Part shown: piece after piece, positions 1 to 10,019 of the stretch
Layout of the letters: the number at the start of each line of letters is the position of its first letter
Numbering within the stretch: position 1 is the stretch's first letter
Source of the DNA: Holophagae bacterium
GTDB taxonomy: Bacteria > Acidobacteriota > Holophagae > Acanthopleuribacterales > Acanthopleuribacteraceae
Assembly (NCBI GenBank): GCA_030429565.1
Contig: JAUIFE010000001.1
Location: 186,001-250,000, forward strand
Length of the DNA: 64,000 nucleotides
Direction of reading: 5' to 3'
Translations under genes and position numbers: made by a program
Notes under the pieces: generated by a model
The model's database searches: none
What the model was told of the DNA's origin: nothing
Seen by the model: the letters and a program-made list of their open reading frames with translations, nothing else

Positions 1-2
1 CG

Positions 3-3000
3 CAAAACCAAGTCAACAAAAGGCGCTTGAAACCACGCCTTGCTGAACCCGGCCCAGGCAGCACCAGCTTCTTTAACGGCCCGCAAAGCCAATGGCGCAC
101 CAACGTCGCCGGCTATAAAAAAATTGTGTACGACCAGGTTTGGGACGGCATTTCGGTGGAATACCAGGGGTTTACCGAGCGGCTTGGCATGCGGGTTGTT
201 GTTGCACCTTACGCCGATCCCGCGATGGTTCGCCTTGAAACGGGAACCGATTTAAAGCTCTCCGGCAACGGAACTTTGGTTGCGGCATCCGCCGGCGCGG
301 AACTGAAAAGCACCACCCCGGTTGTCTATCAAATCATCGAGGGCCGGCGTCTTGTCCGCAACGCAAGCTACCGCGTTCGCCAAAACACGGCCTTTGGCTT
401 TGTCGTCGACACCTACGACCCTGCCTATGCGCTGTATATTGAACCCAACTTGACCTGGGGTACCTACCTTGGCGGCGGCGGTGGCAGCGGTTCGGATGAA
501 GCCGTCGCCGCGGTTGTTGATGCAGCCGGCAATACCTACTTTACCGGTCTGGCCGAGGCAGCGGATTTCCCCACCACGCCAGGTGCTTACAACACCAACT
601 GGCTGGGTCTCACCGATGTATTTGTCGCAAAATTAAACAGCACCGGCACCGCGTTACTATTCGGCACATTCCTAGGCGGCACTGACGAAGATACCGTGGT
701 CGCCATCGCACTCGCCGAAAACGGTGACCTGGTCCTCGCCGGCACGACGCATTCACCGGCTTTTCCAACCACAAGCGGCGCTTTCGATGAAACCTTCAAT
801 GGTGAACAAGACGGCTTTGTCGCCCGCCTCAGCGCAACGGGAAGCGATCTCGTCTATTCGACCTTCCTCGGTGGCGCGGACGACGAGAATATTGAGGACA
901 TGGTTCTCGACGCCGCGGGTAACCCCTACCTTAGCGGTGACACCACATCGTCAAACTATCCCATTACCACCGGCGCCTATGACGAAACCTATCAGGGTGA
1001 TCGAGATGTGATCGTTACCAAGCTCAACGCCGCCGGCTCGGCTCTCGTTTATTCCACCTTTATCGGTGGTGAATCGCTGGAAGTGGGTAGATCCATCGCC
1101 GTCGACGACGCCGGCCATGCCTACATCGCCGGCACGACGTGGTCGACTGATTTCCCGCTCACCGCGGGCGCCTATGACGAAAGCATCAACGGCCGCTCGG
1201 ACGCGTTCCTTTGCAAGCTAAACCCCGCCGGTTCCGAACTGGTTTTCGCATCATTGGTCGGCGGCAGTTCAAATGAACACCTCAGCAAGGTCATTGTCGA
1301 TAGCGAAGGCAATGCGACCATCTTGGGAGAAACCTTGTCGCCCAACTACCCAACCACCGGCAACGCGTTCAACCAGGCGTACGGCAATTCATATGATCTT
1401 TTTGTCACACAATTTAATGCAACCGGCAGCGCTCTGAACTTCTCGACCCTGCTCGGTGGGGAAGGGTGGGATACATCGAGCGACATGGTAGCTGACAGTG
1501 ATGGGCATTTGGTGATCACCGGTCTCACTTACTCAAGTGATTTCCCAACAACCCCCGGCGCCTTGCACCACGCCTTCGAAAATGACGATCGGATTTTTGT
1601 GACGAAACTGCACCGTGACGGCGACGCCCTGGTTTTTTCAGCGTTATTCGGCGGTTCCGGCTCCGAACGTGTCAGCGGCTTAGCCCTTGATGGGCAAGAC
1701 AACCCCACCATCGTCGGTTACACAACGTCGCGCGATTACCCCACCACCACAGGTGCGCTAAGCGAACACCAAAACGGCAGCACCGATGCAATCGTCACGC
1801 GTCTGAACCAAAACGGATCCGCTTTGATTTTTTCGACCTATATCGGCGGTTCGAACGGCGACTACGGCACCTCGGTGGCCGTCAGCCAAGCCGGCAATGC
1901 CTACGTGCTCGGGCGCACCTACTCGGCATCGTTCCCCACCACCAGTGGCGTTTTTGACCAGGACTTTAACGGCGATAGTGACTGTTTTGTCGCCAAGCTA
2001 GATCCGACCGGCGCCGAGCTGCTTTATTCCGCCTTCTTAGGCGGCTCGAGTCTCGACGCACCAGGTGATATTGCCGTTGATCGTTTCGGCAATGCCTATA
2101 TCACCGGCTACACGACATCCTATGACTACCCAACCACGGTTGGTGCCTTCTACGAAGGCAGCGGCTTCACCGGCGACCTGTTTGTCACCAAAATTAACCG
2201 TACCGGCAGCGCCCTGGAATATTCGACTTATGTTGGCGATACCGGCACGGATTACGGCAGAGGGATTGCGGTCGACGCCGACGGCAACGCTTATGTCACC
2301 GGCTATACCAGCTCTTCGAGGTTTCAAGTCACCGCCGGGGCCTGGGATCGCTCCTATAACGGGGGTAATAGCGACGCCTTCATCTTCAAATTGAACAGCG
2401 CCGGCTCGGCCATGATTTACAGTACCTTCCTGGGTGATGCCGGGAGCGATTACGGTGAGCGTATTGCCCTGGACACGTCCGGCAACGCTTATGTCACCGG
2501 CGAAACCTACTCGTCGGCCTTCCCGACCACCCCAGACGGGTTTGACCGAAGCCACAATGGCGGTCAGGATGTGTTTATCGTCAAGCTCAACACCACCGGT
2601 TCCAGGCTGTTCTACAGCACCCTCCTGGGCACAGAAAGCAATGACGAGGTTCATGACATCGCGGTTGATACAAACGGGAACGCCTATGTGACCGGTGAAA
2701 CTTCTTCGACTAACTTTCCAACGACGCCGGGTGCCTTTGCGGAAACCGCAAATGATCTCGGCAACGCCTTTTTAACCAAGCTCAACGCTTCCGGCACGGC
2801 GCCGGCATACAGCACCTACCTTGGCGGCGACCGCTCTGATTACGGCCTCGCTGTAGCGGTGGACGCTTCATCCCAGGCCGTTGTCGTGGGCAAAACCACT
2901 TCCGAAGACTTCCCGGTCACAGAAAATGCCTTCGATGACGATATAAACAATTCGAGGGAAGGTTATCTGGTCAAGCTGAACGAGGCCGGAACGGCACTGG

Positions 3001-4376
3001 TTTACGGAACCTTTATCGGAGGCCCCGGTATCGACGAATGCGCCGACGTGGCACTCGACAGAAACGGCGAGGCTGTCATTACAGGCAGGACCTCTTCTGC
3101 TCAATTCCCCACCACGCCGGGCGCCTACGATGAGACGCAAAACGGCCGTGGCGATGCCTTTGTCGCAAAGCTGTGCATTGACTTTGCCGCACAACCAGAG
3201 CCGATTTCCGGCCCGATCACCGTTTGCTCATCAACGCCGGGGCTCGTCTACTCGATCCCACCCGTCACCGGCGCAACCGGCTACACGTGGCATCTGCCTA
3301 GCGGATCCGTCATGACCGATGGCGCGGGCAGCAACCGCATCACCGTCACTTTCGGATCGGAAGGCGGTGTCATCTCAGTGACCGCCGACAATCAGTGCGG
3401 CGCCGGTATCGCGCAGCATCTTTTCGTCACCTTGGGCGAACGCCCCCAGAGCGCACCCTACATTTCCGGCCCCGAAATCGTGTGCCGCGGCGAATCGGAA
3501 ATCCTGTTTCGCACACCCATCGTTTCATCTGCTGATTACTACCGATGGACTGTTCCCAACGGTGCGGTAATCACCGCCGGCCAAGGCACCAACGAGATCA
3601 TCGTCACCTTTGGCGCCACTGCCGGTCCCGTAACCGTCACCACGCAAAACGACTGTGGCTCCGCCCCCGGGCGCTCGCAAATGGTTGCCGTCAGCGGTGT
3701 TGTTTTCACACGCGCACCGCGCGATCTGGCCGTTTGTCCCGGCGAAGCGGTGCACTGGGAAATCGCCACCAGCGCGGCCGAGCCCACGGGGTTTCAATGG
3801 TTTAAGGACGAAGCGCCACTTGCCGGTGAAACCGGTCCAACCCTGACCCTCGCTGCCGTCGGCGCCGCCGACGAAGGCAGATACTACTGTGAAGTACGCG
3901 ATCTTTGCGGCACGATCCTTTCGAATGTGGCCACCCTAACCATTTCCGACGTTGCCCACCTAACCGCCACGCCTAGCTCCCAAAGTCTCGGGTTAGAAGC
4001 ACCCGTGTTCGACGCCCACTTCGGCTGTGACGGCACGGATCCCGCCGTTACCTGGCGCGCTGATCCGCCGACACCGCTAATCACGGAAGGCACCCGTGTC
4101 ACCATGGATCCACCGCCAAATGAAACGACCCGGCTTGAGCTCACCGCCACTGACGCGGCGACGGGTTTTGTCGCGGTGGCCGAAGCCTGGCTGCTTGTTT
4201 CTCCCAATGACGGCTATGAAGACCGCAACACAGATGGTTGCAACAATGTCGCCGACATGTGGGAACTCACCCCCTTCTGGCGTCAGGAATTCGCCGGCGA
4301 CCCCAACGGCGACGGCACCATCAACGTCCTCGATCTGCTCTACATTCCGGTGAGCGATCCTCTCGACTGCAACTAA
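3..4376 (+). CDS. Giant secreted SBBP-repeat protein with PKD/Ig domains and dockerin-like end (5' truncated)
   Basis: The reading frame is open to the left window edge and the first possible start (TTG at 27) has no signal peptide, so the true start lies upstream. The N-terminal part resembles the domain that usually precedes SBBP propellers. About 14 SBBP repeats of roughly 65 residues follow (residues about 145-1050), each with the pattern YSTFLGG, D, GNAYVTG, FPTT, GAFD and KLN, expected to form beta-propeller blades. Two PKD-like domains (about 1055-1215) and one Ig-like domain with WFKDE and GRYYCEV (about 1220-1310) come next. The C-terminus holds a calcium-loop/dockerin-like segment DPNGDGTINVLDLL between two cysteines. 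The protein is presumably extracellular, in adhesion or substrate binding; that role is inference. Its C-terminal Cys-x12-Trp module is shared with three nearby proteins. Confidence 0.85.
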   Translation, partial: QNQVNKRRLKPRLAEPGPGSTSFFNGPQSQWRTNVAGYKKIVYDQVWDGISVEYQGFTERLGMRVVVAPYADPAMVRLETGTDLKLSGNGTLVAASAGAELKSTTPVVYQIIEGRRLVRNASYRVRQNTAFGFVVDTYDPAYALYIEPNLTWGTYLGGGGGSGSDEAVAAVVDAAGNTYFTGLAEAADFPTTPGAYNTNWLGLTDVFVAKLNSTGTALLFGTFLGGTDEDTVVAIALAENGDLVLAGTTHSPAFPTTSGAFDETFNGEQDGFVARLSATGSDLVYSTFLGGADDENIEDMVLDAAGNPYLSGDTTSSNYPITTGAYDETYQGDRDVIVTKLNAAGSALVYSTFIGGESLEVGRSIAVDDAGHAYIAGTTWSTDFPLTAGAYDESINGRSDAFLCKLNPAGSELVFASLVGGSSNEHLSKVIVDSEGNATILGETLSPNYPTTGNAFNQAYGNSYDLFVTQFNATGSALNFSTLLGGEGWDTSSDMVADSDGHLVITGLTYSSDFPTTPGALHHAFENDDRIFVTKLHRDGDALVFSALFGGSGSERVSGLALDGQDNPTIVGYTTSRDYPTTTGALSEHQNGSTDAIVTRLNQNGSALIFSTYIGGSNGDYGTSVAVSQAGNAYVLGRTYSASFPTTSGVFDQDFNGDSDCFVAKLDPTGAELLYSAFLGGSSLDAPGDIAVDRFGNAYITGYTTSYDYPTTVGAFYEGSGFTGDLFVTKINRTGSALEYSTYVGDTGTDYGRGIAVDADGNAYVTGYTSSSRFQVTAGAWDRSYNGGNSDAFIFKLNSAGSAMIYSTFLGDAGSDYGERIALDTSGNAYVTGETYSSAFPTTPDGFDRSHNGGQDVFIVKLNTTGSRLFYSTLLGTESNDEVHDIAVDTNGNAYVTGETSSTNFPTTPGAFAETANDLGNAFLTKLNASGTAPAYSTYLGGDRSDYGLAVAVDASSQAVVVGKTTSEDFPVTENAFDDDINNSREGYLVKLNEAGTALVYGTFIGGPGIDECADVALDRNGEAVITGRTSSAQFPTTPGAYDETQNGRGDAFVAKLCIDFAAQPEPISGPITVCSSTPGLVYSIPPVTGATGYTWHLPSGSVMTDGAGSNRITVTFGSEGGVISVTADNQCGAGIAQHLFVTLGERPQSAPYISGPEIVCRGESEILFRTPIVSSADYYRWTVPNGAVITAGQGTNEIIVTFGATAGPVTVTTQNDCGSAPGRSQMVAVSGVVFTRAPRDLAVCPGEAVHWEIATSAAEPTGFQWFKDEAPLAGETGPTLTLAAVGAADEGRYYCEVRDLCGTILSNVATLTISDVAHLTATPSSQSLGLEAPVFDAHFGCDGTDPAVTWRADPPTPLITEGTRVTMDPPPNETTRLELTATDAATGFVAVAEAWLLVSPNDGYEDRNTDGCNNVADMWELTPFWRQEFAGDPNGDGTINVLDLLYIPVSDPLDCN

Positions 4377-4921
4377 AACCGAAGGAGCGCTGCTTAGGTA
4401 AATTCCCTTGAAGCGGGAGGCGCGACACCGTTCGCGTCTCCTCGCGCCGCCAAAAGGGAAGCGGAAACGCCCTCGCGAAAGCGGAATGGGATAATCGGAA
4501 CACCTACTTTTCTCGCCAGGTCCGAGCCGGGGTCCAGGCCGTTCCCCGCGCCGTCGCACGCCGATTGGCGACACTCACTTTTTGTCCCTGGAAACGAGAC
4601 CTTTGCCTCTCACCCACTTCCCCAGTGTGAGCGCCGTGTTTCGTCGGTCTTCGAATCCCGACGACGTTGCATTGCTCCCCCACTCGAGAAAAACCTTTCC
4701 TGCGCTTGATCAAGACAGCGGTATTTTCAGAAACAAGGTGGCTCATCGACGATAGAACGCCGAAAAACGGACCTTCATCGTCCCTGCGAGAGGGACGCGG
4801 ATTTACGCACCTTGTGATCCCAATCTCAATAGCGGCACATCGGAGCGGTCAATTTGTGGTATTAATATTTTAAAAACCACCTCGCTCAAGCCGGTAACCT
4901 AAGCCGGCACAAGGACAAACA
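4377..4921. other. Intergenic region, 545 bases
   Basis: No convincing gene. Short open frames here lack ribosome sites and protein-like composition. It holds a nested inverted repeat just after the upstream stop codon and a 7-bp hairpin (CGTCCCT/AGGGACG, 4779-4797). The ribosome site of the next gene (AAGGA) lies near its right end. Confidence 0.6.
4403..4460. repeat. Nested inverted repeat, possible terminator-like structure
   Basis: Outer arms TTCCCTT (4403-4409) and AAGGGAA (4454-4460) enclose inner arms GGAGGCGCGA (4416-4425) and TCGCGTCTCC (4432-4441), which pair with one G-T wobble. It lies just downstream of the SBBP-protein stop codon. No T-run follows, so it is not a textbook Rho-independent terminator. 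Confidence 0.4.
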
Positions 4922-6748
4922 ATGGATAAGTCATTTAAGCGTGCTGCTTGCGTCCTATTTTTAGCCCTTTGCCCCTTTGCCGTATGGGGATCACCGCCGG
5001 AAGGCGACTTTTTTGGTGTCTCACACATCACGACCTCACTGCACATCTACCCCAACTTCCTAGAAAGAAACGGCATCCTCGTCCTGTCCCAAGAGCCGAG
5101 CGCCAACCCGCGCGTCTATGAGCCAGGCTTCACCGGTTTCCTCGGGACGCCAACCGCCGACTTTGGTTTCGTCGCCCAAGGCGGCGACTTTGAAGGCTTT
5201 GATCACGCGGGTCCGGCCTTCCAACATCGCGGCGGTTTGGTACTGCAATATCAAAACCAACGCATTGATTTGGCCCAGTTCCTCATGGTTCCGGAGAAAG
5301 GAACCGTCGTTTGGACGCTGCGTGATCAGGACAACAATGTTTGGTTCGAAATGCAGCATCCCCACGCCGAACTTAAATTAGGCATGGCCGTTTTGGAAAT
5401 GCGCCACATGGATTTAGCCCTGGGCGAGGCCTTCGCCGCGCTACTCGGTGATCCATCGCTACAGGGTTACCACGTCGGTATTGCCGAAACCGAACTCCAG
5501 GTCACGGTGCCCGACAGCCTTTATAAAAACCTGCAAGGCTGCGCCCCTGACTTTGAAGGTGAAATCGATATCCTGCTTGAGGACATTAACTTTGTCGGTC
5601 AACTTACCGCTGACGAGACCCGCGTGGCGCTGGCGCCCAGCGCTTTGTTGCGCAATATCGGTAAAGCCGACGTCCCTTGGTATCGAGCCATTGCCCCTGA
5701 CGGTCAGGTTGGCCCGCACCCTTACCTGACAATGAACATGTACCGCATCCAAGACGGGCGCCTCGAACAAATTGGCAGCTCCGATGTCAAACACGCCTTT
5801 TTCGCGCTCAACAACGACTGCGATTGCCCCGGCGGCCAAATCCTTTACGCCACCTGCACCGATCTTTATGCCGCCTCCACCAATGGTAATTTCCTCTACC
5901 TTGCACCACGTGATGAAGTCACCGCCTTCACCGGTGATTGGACCAGCTTGGGCTCCCATTTCGACGGCGAGCCGGTTGACGATTTCCGCAGTCACGCGGC
6001 CAGTGGTCACGATCCCTTCGACCACCGTTTGGTCGTTGATATCGCCGAAATCTCCGACACGGAAGCCAGTTACTTCGTCGATGCCTGGTACATCGTCGGC
6101 GGCGACATCAATATTTTCAACAGCATGGGGTATCGCCAGGTTCGCCCCAACCGCAACGGCGCCAACTGGAGCTTCACCCTGATCTCGGCACACACGCCCG
6201 GTTCGGTATTAGACCAATGGGCCGACCCGCTCATCGAAAACGAGCAAAATAACAGCCAGGTCGTCGATACCGGTGAAGGTCGCTATGCCGTCGCCGGCAA
6301 AACCGAGCAGCGTGGTGACACGCTTCGCTTCCACTACACCTTGTTCAATTACGATTTTGATCGTCAACTCAACCGTTTCGAGATTCCCGTTCCCGCGGGG
6401 GCGACCCTCACCGAAATCAATGCCTATGACGGTGACACGCTTACCGAAAACGACTGGACCGCCGAGCAAACGGAAAACAGCTTGGTCTGGACGGCGCCCA
6501 GCGGTCAAGGGCTGGATTGGGACCGCTTGATCAGTTTTAGTTTTGATATGGCCGCACAGAGTGAGTCGGCCACAGCCACCATCGGCTATCTAGAAACGGG
6601 TGAAACCATGACGGGTAGCGCGACGGTGCCGGTGCCAAATTGCTTGGGCGAAGCCACCTGGCAAGCCAACCTCGACCAATGGCCGAACGAAAGTGTGCTC
6701 TGGTTGATCAGCGAACGGGTCGGCATTTGTCCGTTTATTGAACCCTAA
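4922..6748 (+). CDS. Secreted protein of unknown function, 608 aa
   Basis: A clear signal peptide (basic MDKSFKR, then a hydrophobic stretch ending near AVWGS) sends this protein out of the cytoplasm. An AAGGA ribosome site sits about 7 bases before the ATG. I recognise no catalytic family. Residues about 30-560 look like beta-rich, acidic extracellular sequence with paired cysteines (CDCPGG near residue 300). The last 35 residues (from Cys574) carry the Cys-x12-Trp, VLWLI, Cys-Pro module also found in the SBBP protein upstream and the two BACON proteins downstream. It follows the SBBP gene in the same direction but 545 bases away, so probably has its own promoter. A convergent hairpin follows the stop. 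Confidence 0.8.
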   Translation: MDKSFKRAACVLFLALCPFAVWGSPPEGDFFGVSHITTSLHIYPNFLERNGILVLSQEPSANPRVYEPGFTGFLGTPTADFGFVAQGGDFEGFDHAGPAFQHRGGLVLQYQNQRIDLAQFLMVPEKGTVVWTLRDQDNNVWFEMQHPHAELKLGMAVLEMRHMDLALGEAFAALLGDPSLQGYHVGIAETELQVTVPDSLYKNLQGCAPDFEGEIDILLEDINFVGQLTADETRVALAPSALLRNIGKADVPWYRAIAPDGQVGPHPYLTMNMYRIQDGRLEQIGSSDVKHAFFALNNDCDCPGGQILYATCTDLYAASTNGNFLYLAPRDEVTAFTGDWTSLGSHFDGEPVDDFRSHAASGHDPFDHRLVVDIAEISDTEASYFVDAWYIVGGDINIFNSMGYRQVRPNRNGANWSFTLISAHTPGSVLDQWADPLIENEQNNSQVVDTGEGRYAVAGKTEQRGDTLRFHYTLFNYDFDRQLNRFEIPVPAGATLTEINAYDGDTLTENDWTAEQTENSLVWTAPSGQGLDWDRLISFSFDMAAQSESATATIGYLETGETMTGSATVPVPNCLGEATWQANLDQWPNESVLWLISERVGICPFIEP

Positions 6749-6760
6749 GTGGCGCGGCGC

Positions 6761-6777
6761 GGCCGTGCATCACGGCC
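6761..6777. terminator. Hairpin between convergent genes
   Basis: Perfect 7-bp stem GGCCGTG/CACGGCC with a 3-base loop in the 33-base gap between two convergent genes. It may end transcription from both sides, but there is no T-run on either strand. Confidence 0.45.
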
Positions 6778-6781
6778 ACCG

Positions 6782-9160
6782 TCACTCTAGGTTCACGAAT
6801 CGATAAGCTGAGAAGAAGCCAAACAGCACAACCACGGACCAACCGGCCACGATCGGGTGAACCAAACCCGATCCGCCCATCTGGCGCAGTGCCTCAAACA
6901 AACCCAAAAACAACAGACCGGCGATCAAACCGATACCAACGCCGAAAAAAGTTCCCTTGCGGCCGAATTGAAAACCGAGCGGCATGGCCAACATCATCAT
7001 GATGAGCGGCACCAAGGGTTGGGCAAGTTTAACGTTTAATTCGGTTTGAAAACTCGGCTCGACATAACCCAAGCGGCGCACATAACGGATGTAGCTCATG
7101 AGTTCTTTGATACTGAACTCGGAGGGTCGGCGCCGTTTGCGCATCAAGTCTTCGTGCTGAATGTTAAGCGCGACCGGCTCATGGCGCGCAATCGCGGTCA
7201 CGGTAGGGCGCATGGCTTGGTCCGGTGTATCACGGAAAAAAGCCCAGGTTTTGCCAGGAGCCGCGGCACGCCATTGCCCGTCGGCAAAAATCGCTTGCGG
7301 CAATTCGGTACGCTCGACCAAGGCCTCTTGGTCAGCGCCGAGCCGGAAACGCCGAACGCCAAGCAGGCGTTTGGTGCTGTGATCGTAAACTTGGAAATTA
7401 ACAATTTCGCCCGGCCCGGTTTTCAGCCACACATCGCGACTAAAAGTCGATTCATTTTTCTGGCGAATCTCGTTACGCAAAGCGGCTGCACGGCGGTTGG
7501 CATATGGCAGAAAGGTGTTTGAGATATAAAAGTTAAAAATGGAGGCGCCCAAGCCACATACAACCAGTGGCAAACACAGGCGTTGTAAACTACCACCGGC
7601 GGCACGCACAGCCGTTACTTCTTGGTATTTAGACATAACCGCAAAGAGGATCAGTGTGGCGATGAGCAAACACAGAAAGAAGGTCAGATCGAGCATCTCG
7701 GGTAATTTAAAACCAAGATAACGAAGGACCACATCCGGCGGGATTTGGTTGCGGGTTACGTGCTTACCCACCTGCGTGTATTCAACCAACAAAGCAAGAA
7801 CGAGAAGTGAACACTGAACCAACAAAAAAATCGAAAAGAAGCTCTTCGTCACATAGATATCGAGCCGACTGGGAAAAATAAAGGTCTGTGCCGGTGCGCC
7901 CTGACGCTTTTCTTGTTTCCCTTTTTTCTTGAGTAGATTAAAGAGCTTTTCAATGGGTAGATACAAAAAGTGACTGACGCGGTCTTGAATGCGTCGCAGC
8001 GGCTGGCTCCACCAACGGTTTTTACCGACCTGCAGAATGAAACCACCGATCAGAAACACAATCGTCGGGCCAATCATCCCGACGGCTAAATTGATTTTCT
8101 CCTGCGAGGCGGCATCGCGCGCGATCTTGGATACGATAAAGTAGGTGCCAATCAAAAACAAGCTGGTACCGAAACCGCTGCCCTTGCGCATGCGTGCGTG
8201 TTTGGCGCCCAAGGGAACGGCGTACAAAGCAAAAACCAAGCAAATAAAGGGGTTAACGATACGCTGGTAGAGCTCAATCGCCAAATCGCGCCGCCGTTTC
8301 GGATCGGTCTCCTGCGCCAAATAACGCCTTAAGCGCGGGGTATCGAGTAAGTCGCGCGGCGCGCCTTTAAGACCCAATCCCTCCAACGCGGCCGGCATCG
8401 GCAATGAAAGCGTCATTTCAGACGTCGCATAGGTCTTCATGGTTTGGTCTTTAAGGAGATCGATTTTAACAGCGCGAAACAAGTCTAAGTCGCGGTTTTC
8501 ATAGATCGAAGCATGCTCGGCAATGAGTATTTCTTCTTTTTCTTCAGAAGCGTCGACAAAAAGCAGGTCGGCCAAACGATCATCATCGACCCGATCAACA
8601 TACAGCATACTTTTACCAAGAGGGTTAATAACACCTGGCTGCAAGTTGGGTAAGGCAATCTCACTAAAGTTACGACTTTCACTAAGCCAAATACGGTTGA
8701 GCGTGGGGCCAACCCAGTTCGCAACAACAAATAGAAACAACGACAACATGCCGCCATAAACAAACACCGGCCGACTCAGGCGCCAGAAACTAATGCCCAC
8801 CACCTGCGGTGCAAGAATTTCGGAGTCGGTACTCAAGCGCCCCATGCCCGCCAAAGCGGCAAAGAGAAAGGACATGGTAATGGTGATAAACAGGAAGCCG
8901 GGAATCTCGGAAACGAAAAACAACATCAGCAACGAGTAGGGAATCTCAAACTTACCGCCACTTAATTCGGCCACGGCTGCAAGGGTTTTAATAAAGAAAA
9001 TACCGTTATAAACCAACATAGCCATAAAAAACGGCCGGTTGATTTCACCAAAAACATAACTATCCAGACGACTCCACAAAGGAAAGAGTCCGAGGCGCGG
9101 TAAAAACGGTTTACTAGGCTTTTGGTTTTCCGGTTCCGAAGCCGAAGGCTTTGCAGACAT
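6782..9160 (-). CDS. lptFG: LptF-LptG fused lipopolysaccharide export permease
   Basis: Inner-membrane part of the Lpt machine that pulls lipopolysaccharide from the inner membrane to the LptC/A/D bridge, powered by LptB. Two YjgP/YjgQ-type halves lie in one chain of about 792 aa. Each has a membrane block at its start (around SYVFGEINRPFFMAMLVYN in the first half, RLDIYVTKSFFSIFLLVQC in the second), a periplasmic beta-jellyroll, then three closing membrane helices. A charged linker (KKKGKQEKRQ, about 395-415) joins them. Usual LptF and LptG are separate proteins of about 360 aa. I prefer the ATG at 9160, preceded by GGAAG, over an upstream GTG at 9175 that lacks a ribosome site. No lptB, lptC or lptA is adjacent. 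Confidence 0.9.
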   Translation of the reverse strand: MSAKPSASEPENQKPSKPFLPRLGLFPLWSRLDSYVFGEINRPFFMAMLVYNGIFFIKTLAAVAELSGGKFEIPYSLLMLFFVSEIPGFLFITITMSFLFAALAGMGRLSTDSEILAPQVVGISFWRLSRPVFVYGGMLSLFLFVVANWVGPTLNRIWLSESRNFSEIALPNLQPGVINPLGKSMLYVDRVDDDRLADLLFVDASEEKEEILIAEHASIYENRDLDLFRAVKIDLLKDQTMKTYATSEMTLSLPMPAALEGLGLKGAPRDLLDTPRLRRYLAQETDPKRRRDLAIELYQRIVNPFICLVFALYAVPLGAKHARMRKGSGFGTSLFLIGTYFIVSKIARDAASQEKINLAVGMIGPTIVFLIGGFILQVGKNRWWSQPLRRIQDRVSHFLYLPIEKLFNLLKKKGKQEKRQGAPAQTFIFPSRLDIYVTKSFFSIFLLVQCSLLVLALLVEYTQVGKHVTRNQIPPDVVLRYLGFKLPEMLDLTFFLCLLIATLILFAVMSKYQEVTAVRAAGGSLQRLCLPLVVCGLGASIFNFYISNTFLPYANRRAAALRNEIRQKNESTFSRDVWLKTGPGEIVNFQVYDHSTKRLLGVRRFRLGADQEALVERTELPQAIFADGQWRAAAPGKTWAFFRDTPDQAMRPTVTAIARHEPVALNIQHEDLMRKRRRPSEFSIKELMSYIRYVRRLGYVEPSFQTELNVKLAQPLVPLIMMMLAMPLGFQFGRKGTFFGVGIGLIAGLLFLGLFEALRQMGGSGLVHPIVAGWSVVVLFGFFSAYRFVNLE

Positions 9161-9551
9161 AAGCTTCCAATTCACAATTCGTTAGTGGTAAAGGCAAGTG
9201 GATCGCCGACCGGTTGTCACCGGCTTGAAACGCGGTAGTGTAGCACACTTCACGCCAAAATTCGTGCGGGACCCAGCCCAGGAAGGGCGCCCCACGGCAC
9301 AGGCCGACTGGGGCGGTCGGCACCTTGGCGAAAAGCGCCAAAGGCGACGGTCATTCAGACAAAAACACCCACCGACGCCGCGTTGACGCCGGCAAAAGCA
9401 AAGCGCGCGATTGCATCGGCGCGAACCACGCACTTTTTTAGAAAGTTCCTGTATCCTGAGGGGCTGGAATCTAGCGCGCCCCCTGTTGCCAGGAAAAACC
9501 GAGTGCAACCGCCGACCTTACCGCTAACGCTGTATCCAACCGAGGACCCTC
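9161..9551. other. Divergent intergenic region, 391 bases
   Basis: Separates the leftward lptFG from the rightward unknown gene and must hold promoters for both. No clear -35/-10 pair, operator or RNA element stands out by eye. A GAGG ribosome site for the rightward gene lies at 9542-9545. Confidence 0.5.
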
Positions 9552-10019
9552 TTGCCCGAATTGTTTGAAGTTGTTATCGAGCAAATTCCCCGAGATCAGG
9601 TGGTGCCATTGCTCACCCACCTGATCCCAAACCCAACCCTCGTTCAAGCACAAATCTGTTCTGAAAACCTGGCTCTTTTTTCTTCGGGTGAGGTCTCCCC
9701 AACCGCGGCCCAAACATTTTTGGATGCTCAGGACGGGCTCATTGTCATCGTTTCCCTAACCTCGATGCGTGTCGACGACCTTGTTTTTTTCGATGTTCAA
9801 TTGCGCATCATTAATGCCGACGGCCGGTACCACCTTGATTTCAATTTCGATGAGGCCCAAAACCGAAGCCTGCCGCAAGATACTTTGGTAACCATGCTTC
9901 ACAACTTTTCTCGTCGCCTGGCGCGCGAATTTTCAATACCCATCATCTTTGCCGGCCTGGAACCGGCCGAAGACCTCAGGACACAAATTTATGCCTTTAA
10001 CAGTTCTGACCTAAAGTGA
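9552..10019 (+). CDS. Small unknown cytoplasmic protein, 155 aa
   Basis: I do not recognise the family. The start is TTG with GAGG seven bases upstream. The protein is acidic, with no signal peptide or membrane segment and no cysteine cluster; alternating hydrophobic stretches (GLIVIVSLTS, LVFFDVQLRIINADGRYHLD) suggest an alpha/beta fold. A PRDQVVPLLTHLIPNP segment near the N-terminus may be a helix pair. It lies divergently from lptFG and 361 bases before the HD-GYP gene, so nothing ties it to either. Codon use matches neighbours, which supports it being real. Confidence 0.65.
   Translation: MPELFEVVIEQIPRDQVVPLLTHLIPNPTLVQAQICSENLALFSSGEVSPTAAQTFLDAQDGLIVIVSLTSMRVDDLVFFDVQLRIINADGRYHLDFNFDEAQNRSLPQDTLVTMLHNFSRRLAREFSIPIIFAGLEPAEDLRTQIYAFNSSDLK

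Noticed and set aside
27..29. TTG as the true start of the first gene
   Set aside because: The frame is open further upstream to the window edge and no signal peptide follows, so the gene is truncated by the window.
2037..2654. Minus-strand frame of 205 codons inside the SBBP gene
   Set aside because: It mirrors the SBBP repeats and has no ribosome site or protein-like composition.
4667..4873. 68-codon frame before the secreted protein gene
   Set aside because: No ribosome site; includes a hairpin and no protein-like pattern.
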